The position numbers and the translations under genes are program-made. From positions 791,996-855,995 of the forward strand of contig JAAOMT010000591.1 of the NCBI GenBank assembly GCA_016748015.1: a DNA stretch of 64,000 nucleotides, in the 5' to 3' direction. Numbering within the stretch: the first letter of the stretch is position 1; each line of letters opens with the position of its first letter. The notes beneath the pieces are model-generated. The model saw only the letters and a program-made list of their open reading frames with translations. It was not told the origin of the DNA and did not search any database. This DNA is from Geosiphon pyriformis. Taxonomy: Eukaryota; Glomeromycota; Glomeromycetes; Archaeosporales; Geosiphonaceae. This document shows positions 11,999-21,410 of the stretch, piece by piece.

Positions 11999-12576
11999 GG
12001 AAAATGTATTTTACTTTAGATTTATCTCTTAAAAAACCGTTTCTATACACACAAAAAGAAATAAATATCAAATAATTCGAAAAACCAAATTCTTTAATTA
12101 TTGTACTTAGAAAAACCCCCAAAAACCCAACTAACATTTCGAAATTGATTAGCTACCAATTTCAGTAAACTGTTAGTGACTCTAGGCCTGGATAGAAAAC
12201 GTTTCTCTTGACAAAATTCTATTTCTTTTACATTTCTTTTATTTTCTTTTATTTTTCTTATTACAATCATTAGGGTAGTCTACAGACGAGATTCCTGTAG
12301 AAGAGTTGACTTTCACAGCAAAGTAACTACACACATTTAGTGAGCTTCCAGACAAACAATTCCTGGGAAAGAGTTGACGTTTACTACAACGTAACTACAT
12401 AAAGTAACTGGCAAGGAATTGGCCATTCCACTTATAAGCCCAGCAGTTCAAATTATAGGAGATAATTTGAAGATAAATTCAGTTATTGGAGGTTCAACTA
12501 CTTCCTGAAAATGTGAATTCACAGCAAATCAACATTACCAACATTTAAGAAAAGAGACCAAAAACCTTCGGTAACA

Positions 12577-12594
12577 TTTGGTGCTCTCCCATGG
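12577..12594 (+). promoter_or_regulatory. Primer-binding site of LTR-1
   Basis: TTTGGTGCTCTCCCATGG follows the LTR end after a two-base gap before TGG, the usual start of a site matching a tRNA 3' CCA end. The related LTR-2 has TTTGGTGCTCCCTGTG in the same place, so the first ten bases are conserved. I could not assign the primer tRNA. Confidence 0.6.
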
Positions 12595-14268
12595 AAATAA
12601 CACAGCAACAACAAATTCAAAGTGGCGACCACACCAGACACAGCAACTCTAGAGTATTACCAGTCAATTTACACCCACTGCAAGNNNNNNNNNNNNNNNN
12701 NNNNNNNNNNNNNNNNNNNNNNNNNNNNNNNNNNTCAGAAGTTAGAAGCAACCTCTACAATAATTTAGTGCATTATTCACATTTGGGAACAGAAGACCTG
12801 AACAGTGAAACACTTGCTACCTACTTCCAAAAACTTAATTTTAATATTATTAAGCATTGTGAAAAAAAATACCCAGTACAGTCTAAATACTCTTTTGACT
12901 TTGAATCAAAGACAGAAACAAGCAATAAAGGCAAACAAAAATTGAAGCAATACTCAAGAACCACTCCAAACACTCCAACACTACAAAAGACAACTGCCAA
13001 ACACTTGCAAACACCTAAACAAGGAACCAGTGTCAAATTACCACTTTCTATTACACCATTTCCAATTTCACTTGTTCAACCACAAACACCAAGTTTACCA
13101 CTTAGCCGTTTCTCCAGACCAGAAGATTTTCAGTCATCTAGAAATCCTATTTAACAGCAAGAACCAATATCAACAAGTGCCAATATCATTGATTACTTAC
13201 AGGAAAACGAAAGTAATCACTCAGAAAGCTTGGAAAGTAAAGAAACTGAATCAGAACCAGAAGAAATTTCAGAAAACAAAGAAGAAATGGCAACTGCTTA
13301 CATTGCAAAAATCCCAGAATTCATTGGTGAAGACAATGATACCAGTCCTCAAGAATGGCTTGACAAAGTTCAAAAAGCAGGAGATACAAATAGTTGGATT
13401 GCAGCAAGAATGCTCAAAGCAATTTCCTACTTTCTCCAAGGAACAGCAAGAAGAATAGTTTAAAAATTTAGAAGAACCATTTGAAAACTGGCAAGCATTC
13501 AAAAATGCTTTTCTACAACAATTCACTGACAACAATACCTCTATTACTCTCAGAAACTGCTTTCACAATATCAAACAAGAAATATCTGAATCTGTTATGA
13601 CTTATCTTAGAAGATTTAACAAACTTCTCAGACAAATCCGACAATTAGAAACCAATGACTACTATTCTGATGCTCAAATTCTGGATCAGTTTATAGCAGG
13701 GTTAAAAGACAAACTGATTAAGAAAGTCTGTCCACATGCTCCAGCAGACTTAGCAACTGCCATTAGACATGCAAAGAGCTATAAAATAGCAATGAAAGAA
13801 GCAAATCACACCAAGCTTGTAAACCTTGCAATTGGAGAAACCAGCTCAGCAGCTGAAAAGAAGATAGACCAACTCACAAAAAAAGTTGAAAGCTACTTCA
13901 CAAACCAACAACAACCACAAAGATATCAACCCCCACAATGATGCAACCAAAACAATTTTGGATCATCATCCAACAACCAATCTCAAAATTGTTATTATTG
14001 TGGAATTCCAGGGCACTGGAAACGAGATTGTAGGAAATTACAAAGAGACCAACAAAACAGGAGTAATCAATGTTACTTTTCACCACAACAATCCTATTAC
14101 CAATCTCCACCACCAACTTATTATTCACCAAGACCACAAAATCAAAACAGTTACTATCCACCAGCTCCACAATCAATGCAGCAACAATATCAGCAATCTT
14201 TACCCATTCAGCCATATCAGACACCACCCACTCAACAATATCAAGTACCAGCAAGAAGATTGGTTTAA
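12591..14268 (+). pseudogene. LTR-1 gag with CCHC knuckle, broken
   Basis: Capsid-type gag starting at the ATG at 12591, 15 bases after the LTR. The N-terminal part is Gln/Ser/Thr-rich and contains the 50-N gap. A retrotransposon gag core follows (EFIGEDNDTSPQEWLDKV; FENWQAFKNAFLQQF; TYLRRFNKLLRQI). After a Gln/Tyr-rich linker comes a nucleocapsid knuckle CYYCGIPGHWKRDC (13990-14031), CX2CX4HX4C. Defects are TAA at 13152 (for CAA), a +1 shift near 13460 followed by TAG where the family has Trp, TGA at 13939, and TAA at 14266. From about 13470 the frame is the same as pol, suggesting an ancestral gag-pol fusion. Confidence 0.85.
12685..12734. other. Assembly gap (50 N)
   Basis: Fifty undetermined bases inside the gag N-terminus. 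The true length is unknown, so LTR-1 length and the gag reading across the gap are provisional. Confidence 1.
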
Positions 14269-15174
14269 CATAACCAATCCACACCCCAAAATCAATTGCA
14301 GAATAACCACAACAGAATCAATCCAAATAACCAGTTGGTTCCCCGAAATTTGGGCCAGCAAAAACCCAATCACTATCACACTCAATCCAGTTATCTTACA
14401 ATACCAGAGAAATCGGATTTTCAACAAACTGCACTTTCTGAAGGTGAAATTGCAGCACCAAGATCAAACTCTTCCAACCACACCATTCCCTCAGCTCAAA
14501 TTGCCCAAAATGCTAATCTGTTAAATATATTTCCATTTGAATTTGAGGCAAATGAATCACCATTCCTGCTTAGTAATGCAGCAGTCAATGAACAAAAAGC
14601 AATTACTGCCATGTACACAGAAGCTACAGTGGAAGAAAAACTCATTCACTTAATCTTAGATAGTGAATCAGCTGGAAGTATCATCACTTACCAGCTGATG
14701 CAACAACTCAAACGAAACATAGACAGACCAGCTCAAACAGTTATTGTCACAGCTGATGGTATGAAGAAGACCCCAGTAGGAGAAATTGATGATTTCCCTT
14801 TTTCAATTGATAGAATCATCATTCCAGTTAAAGTTCTTGTTATGGATGCATTCCAATACCAAGCTCTAGTCGGAAATAATTGGCTTCTCAAGGCCAATGC
14901 AAACCTGAACTGGGAAACTCAAGAACTTAAAATTTCATACCAAGGACAATATACTATAGTACCTGCAATCTGTGGTACCTTTAACAAACGATTAGAAAAA
15001 GCTCCAGTATTTGAATTTGAAGAGAAGAAAGAAATGCCACTTACTGAAACCTATATGGCTCTTGGATCAACATCCAATTGGGCTGAAGAAACCAAACAAA
15101 AGATTTTCAAAGAATCAAGGGGATGGAAGAAAGTTAGATATTCTACACCAGAACCACAGAAACAACCACTCTAT
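14269..15174 (+). pseudogene. LTR-1 protease region (pol start)
   Basis: Retropepsin-like aspartic protease. The active-site strand reads LIHLILDSESAGSIITYQL at about 14640-14700, and a second conserved block is VLVMDAFQYQALVGNNWL at about 14830-14890, followed by ANLNWETQELKI. The family consensus at the catalytic loop is Asp-Ser/Thr-Gly; here it is Asp-Ser-Glu (GAA), and LTR-2 has the same DSE. Whether this is a genuine variant or a parallel G-to-A loss is open. The stretch is open from 14269 and continues in frame into the Cys-rich and dUTPase regions. Confidence 0.82.
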
Positions 15175-15390
15175 ATTTCACTCAAATGCAAAGATTGCAA
15201 CAAAAAACTTTCATCAATGGGAGCATGTATTTCTCCAGAAGAGGAATATGAAACTCATACCTGTTACTTTTGCAAAGCATGCCATAGAGAACAATTTGGA
15301 TCTCCAAAAAAAAGTGGAAAATGGGACAACACATCTTGCCTTACATGTGGAGAAATACTACCAGAAGAATACAATTGAATTGATGTAGCA
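15175..15390 (+). other. Cys-rich (zinc-ribbon-like) domain between protease and dUTPase
   Basis: Within the same reading frame, about 65 residues hold four CXXC pairs or near pairs: CKDC, CYFCKAC and CLTC, spaced by SSMGA and GKWDN. More Cys follow just downstream (CDQTCQY at about 15405, CEEC at about 15740). LTR-2 has the same pattern (CKDCNKK, CKLC, CLTC, CDTSCQY). This looks like two zinc ribbons, but I know of no named family. A stop (TGA, 15376-15378) interrupts the frame; it is one transition from CGA or TGG. Its role is unknown; nucleic-acid binding is a guess. Confidence 0.7.
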
Positions 15391-16566
15391 ATGAAAGGAG
15401 GAGTATGTGATCAAACCTGTCAATATGCTCTATCAATTTCGGAAAAAGTCAGAAGAGGGACACCATTTAATGCAGTATACAACAGTGCTCTCAATAAACT
15501 TTACCACTACCCTCATGATACTGAAATGATTTTTGACCTAGCAATGGCATTAATCAATGGAGCCACTCAAGAAGATGTCCGCCAAATGAAAAAAGCTGAA
15601 TATATTGAGTACACCATGGAACTAGCTGGATTTGATTATGAAGATGAAGTAGAAACCTACCACCAAATTGCAAGCCACACATATCCGACCAAAGAAGCTC
15701 AAATTCAACAATTAGAGCAAATGAACATTCAATTGTGTGAAGAATGTGTTATGTCTTGTGATGACCAATGGTGTTTAGAATATTATGCTCTTAGCATTCC
15801 TCTGCCAGATGAGAATGATGAAAATGAAATCGAATTTGGAGTATCTGAACAAGTAAAAGAACTACCAACCACTTTCATCTATCTTCTTGAAAAGCAACCA
15901 CCTCTACAACTTAAATATTTTGACAACCATGGCCAAGGAATCAGACCAGAAAAAGCACACGAAATTGATGCTGGATATGACTTGAGATACCCAGGAAAAG
16001 ATACTTTGATTCTCCAACCAAAGTCTTTGACAAAAATCAATCTAAAAAATGCTCTTGAAATTCTACCAGGAGCAATGGTTCAAATTGTCTCCAGATTATT
16101 ATTGGCAAGCAAAGGAATTAATATTAGAAGAGGAGTTATAGATGCAGGATATACTGGAGACATTACCATCATGTTACAGAATGAGACAGACAAACCATTC
16201 AAAATTGAACATGCTGAAAAAATTGCTCAAGCAATTTACTTATCCTTAATCAACATTTCGGGTTTACAATCAGTAAACAACAGAGAACAATTGGGAAAAA
16301 GTGAAAGAGGAACTCAAAATTTTGGTTCAACTGGACGATTTACAGTTCCAGTAAACATAGTTCTTAGTACACAAAATGAATCTCACCAGATTCTTCAACT
16401 TCCTCAGCCAATTACCATTTTACCTTTTGGAGAACATCACAAAATTTACACTTGCTCAAAACCCACCACTACACAACAAATCTTTGAATCCAATGAACAA
16501 ATCTGTTTGAAGCATGAAATATCAATTCCAAACGTTTATATTCCTAAAGGAATGAAAAAATTTTGA
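15391..16566 (+). pseudogene. LTR-1 pol segment with trimeric-type dUTPase domain
   Basis: The segment is open for 391 codons in the pol frame. Its second half (about 15900-16350) has the five motifs of homotrimeric dUTPase in order: I, EIDAGYDL; II, SRLLLASKGI (family: G/S-R-S-S-L-A); III, RGVIDAGYTGDI; IV, EKIAQAI; V, RGTQNFGSTGRF. This enzyme family hydrolyses dUTP to dUMP and PPi, limiting uracil in new DNA, which is plausible during reverse transcription. Motif II has both serines replaced by Leu, each explainable by TCA to TTA. A Cys-containing segment of about 170 residues precedes the domain. TGA at 16564 fits a lost CGA. The same domain at the same place in LTR-2 argues it is an ancestral part of this family. 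Confidence 0.88.
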
Positions 16567-18183
16567 GTTATATTCTACAACCCCAATAATTACCCTATTG
16601 TTTTATTAAACAAATTAGAAATTGGAATCATACACAGCAATATCTTTCAAGATGAAAACCCTCAAATTGTCTCTAATTTCATCGAAATTATAAAGCACAC
16701 TCTACTCCCAAATTCAAATATCATTCCCACTACTGAAAACTACCACTTGTTGGAAGAAAAACTCTCTCGAATCAATATGGGTCCTTTAGAACCTCAACAA
16801 CAAAGACAATTGAAACAATTGATAGCTGAATTTGCAGATATATTTGCAAAAGACAACAATGACTTGGAAAAAACAGACATTGTTCAACATCAGATCCATA
16901 CAGGAGATGCTTTACCAAAATGTCAACAAGCTTATTGAGTGCCACCTGCCAGCCACCAATTTATCAGAGAAGAGGTCCAAAGAATGCTCAATAACGGATT
17001 GATTTAACCATCAAGAAGTCCTTGGGCCTTACCAGTAGTTTTGGTTAAAAAGAAAAACGGAAAAATTAGATTCTGTGTTGATTATAAACAACTGAATAGT
17101 GTTACAATTGAAGATGCCTACCCTCTTCCAAGAATTGATGACATGCTAGATGCTCTGAGAAAAGCCAAGTTTTTTTCAACTTTAGACCTGGAAAGTGGAT
17201 ACTGGCAAGTCGAAATGGACCCAAAGGATAGACCCAAAACAGCATTCACCACTTAAAGAGGAAATTATGAGTTTAATGTTATGTCTTTTGGACTCTGCAA
17301 TGCACCAGCAACATTTTAATGACTCATGGATGTTGTCTATGAAGAGCTCTTGTGGCAATCAGTAGTTGTTTATCTTGATAATACTAATGTATATTCACCT
17401 AGCTTTAAAGCCCATATCATTCACCTGCGAGAAGTTTTTCAATGATTATGGAAAGCAGGATTAAAGTTAAATATTGAGAAATGTCACTTTGAAAAAACAA
17501 GTTTGATTTTTCTTGGACACATAGTTAGTAAAGATGAAATCAAACCAAATCCAGGAACAATCAATGCTGTCAAAAACTTTTAAACCCCCAGAAATACTAC
17601 AGAACTAAGAGGATTTGTGGGATTAGCCTCTTACTATCGAAAATTCATAAAAGGATTTTCAGAAATTGCCAAACCACTCAATTATCTTACCAACAAAAAC
17701 GTACCATACAAATGGATTGAAGAACAACAAAAAGCTTTTGAAATTCTCAAAACAAAATTGACAACAGCCCCAGTTCTTGCTTACTCAGACTTCAACAAAC
17801 AATTCCAATTAACCACTAATGCCTCACACATAGCATTTGGTGCCATCTTATTACAATTGGATGAAAATGGCCAAGAACAAGTTATTGCCTATGCCAGCAG
17901 AACACTTAAGTCAACAGAACTCAAATATGGCTCAACTGAATTAGAAGCTGCTGCAGTTATTTGGGCTCTTAAACATTTTCAACAATATCTGAAAAATGGA
18001 AAAAAATTTGACATAATAACAGACAACATTGGCCTCAAATGGCTCAATAAAAAGAAAACTGAACAAAGTGCCAAACAGTCTCAATGGAATGACTTTCTAG
18101 CAGACTACAGATATATTGTACACCACAAACCAGGAAAACTACATACCAATATTAATAGCTTCTCAAGAATGAGACAAGATTAG
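16567..18183 (+). pseudogene. LTR-1 reverse transcriptase and RNase H, nonsense-mutated
   Basis: The gypsy-type RT begins near 16747. Motifs are [43 protein letters not shown] and VVYLDN, then FLGHIVSK. The catalytic YLDD is YLDN (Asn codon AAT at 17380). RNase H follows (about 17780-18180), with QLTTNASHIAFGAIL where the family has TDAS (AAT at 17818) and NINSFSRM where Asp is usual. Stops at 16936 (TGA), 17005 (TAA), 17254 (TAA), 17317 and 17320 (TAA, TGA), 17443 (TGA), 17581 (TAA) and 18181 (TAG) stay in one frame, and each fits loss of Gln, Arg or Trp by one transition. Confidence 0.9.
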
Positions 18184-19600
18184 TACCAACTTACCAACAA
18201 AATAACCAAACAAGAATGGATCTCAGAAACTACAGCAATCTTAAAAATTATTTGGAGACCCTTACCATGCCAGAAAACTGGTCTCCAAGTGAAAAACACC
18301 GCTTACAACATCAATCAAAACAATATTTCATACACCAGAACAAAATTTATTATAAAAATCACAGAAAACCAAACCAGTCATTCAGATTAGTACAAGAAAA
18401 TGAAAAAGAAACAATTTTATACAACATATACACAGATTCATCTTCAGCACACTTGGGAAAAGAAGGAACAATTCAAAGAACCCTTGAACATTATTTTTGG
18501 CCTCACATGCAAAAAGACATTTGACAATATGTAGAATCTTGTGATAACTGCCAAAGAAGAGGAGGAACTCGCCCCACAGAACCTTTAAATCCAATCAAAG
18601 TTGGACAACCTTTTGACAGAGTTGGAATTGATTTAGTCGGACCATTACCTATCACAACCCAAGGAAATCGTTATATTGCAGTTGTAGTGGATTATTTTAC
18701 CAAATGGCCTGAAGCTAGAGCCATCCAAAGAGCAGATGCAAAATCAGTAGCAAAATTCATCTATGAAGACATTATCTGTAGACATGGATGCCCAATTGAA
18801 CTCTTATCTGATCAAGGAACACATTTTGTGAACAACTTGATACAAAAAATTTGTGAACGGTTCAATGTCAAAAGACCTCTATCATCACCTTATTACTCTT
18901 AAACAAATAGACTTGTAGAACGTTTCAACAGAACATTGTGTGAATCTTTAGCCAAAGTCTCAACAGACTTTGAACAGGAATGGGATATCTTTATTCTATT
19001 AGTGTTACTAGCATACAGAACACTAAAACAAGATACTATGAAACACACACCATTTGATCTTACTTATGGAAGGACAGCAATATTACCAATTAATTTCACA
19101 GTGGAAACATACCCAGTGCAACCAATCAATGAAGAAAACTTTTAAGAGACACTCTAAAGAAGAGCCTACACTCTTCTTAGTACACTGGAAGGAAAAAGAA
19201 GAATAGCAGCAGCTCATATTGAACATTCCCAAGCTCAACAAAAAGAAAGACATGACAACAAATTACCATCTATTACCAATGAATTTAAAGTTAGAAATAA
19301 AGTTCTCTTATACAGAACTAAGGCTGAAAAACAATAGAGTGAGAAATTTGAAAACAAATGGGATGGACCATTTTATATTTACGAAATTCTAGGCAATGGA
19401 TCATATAAGTTAAGACTTGATAACAAAATATTAGCAAAAGTTGCACATGGAAACAGACTAAAACACTATCATTCCAGAAACAATTCTGAACCATTAATTC
19501 CACAAATTGGTACACATTCCCCTTTAATTAATCCTGAAGATATTCTCTGAAATTTAGAACCAATAATTATAATAGAACAACAACCAAACTTGAACACTTA
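18184..19600 (+). pseudogene. LTR-1 integrase, nonsense-mutated
   Basis: After one frameshift near 18190-18215 the reading continues as integrase. It has an N-terminal zinc domain (first His replaced by Tyr in NIYTDSSSAH, then CDNCQRR), a DDE core (GIDLVGP; LLSDQGTHF; NRLVERFNRTL), and a C-terminal GPF-type module (WDGPFYIYEILGNGSYKLRL). In-frame stops at about 18522 (TGA), 18900 (TAA), 19143 and 19155 (TAA) and 19336 (TAG) match CGA, CAA, CAA, CAA and TGG in the family pattern. LTR-2 carries a better-preserved version (56084-57466). Confidence 0.9.
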
Positions 19601-19743
19601 AATTTTACAATAATTTTCTACTAAAAACACAAAGACAAAAATAGTAAATAATTACAAAACACTCAAACCCAAAAACAAATAAAAACCCCATATCCAAAAA
19701 TAATTTTCTTTATTCTTTCTTTTCATAATTAGTTAATTTTATC

Positions 19744-20397
19744 ATGATTATTCCCCGAAATATTCAACAAATATCCCAAAAATTAATGTTAGCCTTGAAA
19801 ACACTCCCTGACTTATTTATAATGATTAATGGAAGTCAAATTAAATACATTCAGAAAGAAACCACAGCCCCAGTAGCAAATTATTTACAGAACTATCACC
19901 CCTATAGAAGAGAAACAAGAAGGCACTCTGAGAATAGATTACCAAAACTTTTGAAGCAGGCACTAGAAAAAAATCTGCTAATTGCCCCGATTGACATTCC
20001 ACCAAATGCTACAATGTAACAAAAACTACTACTACTTCTTAATGAACAGAACAATGAACACACCCCTATCTATAGATACTTTCAAATTGAAAAAACACTT
20101 TATGAACGAAAACTGGAACTTGAAGCAACAAATCTCACACCTGAAGTTATACAAAAACAAATCTACAATGAATTCAAAACAGCAGCTGGACCAACAAACA
20201 CTTGCTATAAACTTAGAGCAGCTTTTAGACTCTATGATTTGTTTAATACTTGTGAAAATGTTCTACAAAATCCAATACTGCAATCAATGAAAGTCCAATA
20301 CATTGGCAAACTCACAGAACTGAAATTTCAACAATTTTCAGACCAGATTACTTCAATCATTTTAGATCACTATCTCAATATTACAGATAGTGCTTGA
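19744..20397 (+). pseudogene. LTR-1 extra ORF after integrase (unknown function)
   Basis: I do not recognise this family. It is 217 codons from the ATG at 19744 to TGA at 20395, interrupted once by TAA at 20017-20019 (CAA expected). It is rich in Gln, Leu, Asn and Lys, probably helical, with no signal peptide or membrane segment, so it is not env-like despite the position. Readable landmarks are IIPRNIQQISQKLMLAL, the heptad-like YERKLELEATNLTPEVI, and YKLRAAFRLYDLFNTCENVL. LTR-2 encodes a recognisable divergent counterpart in the same place (55400-56070), so the ORF is probably a genuine gene of this retrotransposon group. Confidence 0.6.
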
Positions 20398-20417
20398 ACT
20401 TCGACGGAGCTCAGTCT

Positions 20418-20431
20418 TGAGGAAAAGATTA
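20418..20431 (+). promoter_or_regulatory. Polypurine tract of LTR-1
   Basis: TGAGGAAAAGATTA directly precedes the 3' LTR. In LTR-2 the equivalent tract is AAAAAAGGAGATAA. Plus-strand DNA priming is the expected role. Confidence 0.6.
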
Positions 20432-21406
20432 TGTTATTAGTAGAATTTTAACTATTAATTAGCATGAAACTACCCTTATAATTCCTATAATTCATTAATA
20501 TATTAATATCATTTCAAATTATCATTTATTATTTAATCAATTATCACATATCACGATTCAATTAAAATAATCTAATTAGTATAACAGAAAGTAAGATAAT
20601 CAAATTACACAATACCCTGAACTTTGTAACATTCAAAAATTCGCCGAAATTTACAGAAATTCGCCGAAATTATGAATAGTTCACCCAAATTAATCAATAG
20701 TTCAGCAAAATAACTTGTAGTTCATCAAAATGTATCTTTAGTTTGCCGGAATTTGGGCAAAGAGAAAAAGTGCAAGTTTATAAACTAGTACTACAACAAG
20801 TTATATAAAAGAAGAGCTTTTCTCTTCTGGAAAATGTATCTTACTTTAGATTTATCTCTTAAAAAACCGTTTCTATACACACAAAAAGAAATAAATATCA
20901 AATAATTCGAAAAACCAAATTCTTTAATTATTGTACTTGGAAAAACTCCCAAAAACCCAACTAACATTTCGAAATTGATTAGCTACCAATTTTAGTAAAC
21001 TGTTAGTGACTCTAGGCCTGGATAGAAAACGTTTCTCTTGACAAAATTCTATTTCTTTTACATTTCTTTTATTTTTTTTTATTTTTCTTATTACAATCAT
21101 TAGAGTAGCCTACAGACGAGATTCCTGTAGAAGAGTTGACTTTCACAGCAAAGTAACTACACACATTTAGTGAGCTTCCAGATGAACAATTCCTGGGAAA
21201 GAGTTGACGTTTACTACAATGTAACTACATAAAGTAACTGGCAAGGAATTGGCCATTCCACTTATAAGCCCAGCAGTTCAAATTATAGGAGATAATTTGA
21301 AGATAAATTCAGTTATTGGAGATTCAACTACTTCCTGAAAACGTGAATTCACAGCAAATCAACATTACCAACATTTAAGAAAAGAGACCAAAAACCTCCG
21401 GTAATA
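20432..21406 (+). repeat. 3' LTR of LTR-1
   Basis: Begins TGTTATTAG and ends GGTAATA; 975 bp. It carries two rather than four TTCGCCGAA units. Every substitution relative to the 5' LTR that I could see is a transition. Confidence 0.93.
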
Positions 21407-21410
21407 GTGG
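21407..21410. repeat. Right 4-bp target duplication of LTR-1 (GTGG)
   Basis: Copy of 11557-11560. LINE-B coding resumes directly after it with CCTCTTAGATGG. Confidence 0.9.

Larger units (their letters stand above)
11561..12576 (+). repeat. 5' LTR of LTR-1
   Basis: Begins TGTTACC and ends GGTAACA, perfect inverted termini. It differs from the 3' LTR by about 20 substitutions, which by eye are all transitions, and by a 41-bp indel from repeat copy number. It contains a TTCGCCGAA repeat cluster (11770-11840), a TATA-like box (11971), a GAAGAG/CTCTTC hairpin and an imperfect direct repeat of about 43 bp (12291-12334 and 12359-12400). Confidence 0.93.
11561..21406 (+). mobile_element. LTR-1: Ty3/gypsy-like retrotransposon with dUTPase and extra 3' ORF
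   Basis: An LTR retrotransposon of 9846 bp (including a 50-N gap) inserted in LINE-B ORF2. LTRs of 1016 bp (11561-12576) and 975 bp (20432-21406) begin TGTTAY and end GTAAYA. Between them lie a primer-binding site, gag with a CCHC knuckle, aspartic protease, a Cys-rich domain, dUTPase, RT, RNase H, integrase with HHCC, DDE and a GPF-like module, and an additional 217-codon ORF. RT before integrase marks it as Ty3/gypsy-like. From about 13470 to 18183 the coding region stays in a single frame interrupted only by stops reachable by one transition from sense. The LTRs differ by roughly 2%, so insertion is fairly recent, but the copy is non-functional. Confidence 0.93.

Noticed and set aside
13898-14284. 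128-codon minus-strand reading rich in Val, Ile and Asp
   Set aside because: It is the complement of the Gln/Asn-rich gag linker; its composition is an artefact of that low complexity.
15900-16350. A host dUTPase gene
   Set aside because: It lies in the pol frame between protease and RT, has no introns or own start, and recurs at the same place in LTR-2.
16936-19345. A reassigned genetic code in which TAA, TAG and TGA are sense
   Set aside because: The nine host genes have no internal stops and end at ordinary stops; the in-element stops replace different residues (Gln, Arg, Trp) exactly as transitions would.
19744-20397. Envelope gene making LTR-1 an endogenous retrovirus-like element
   Set aside because: No signal peptide, transmembrane segment or Cys pattern; the protein is hydrophilic and helical.
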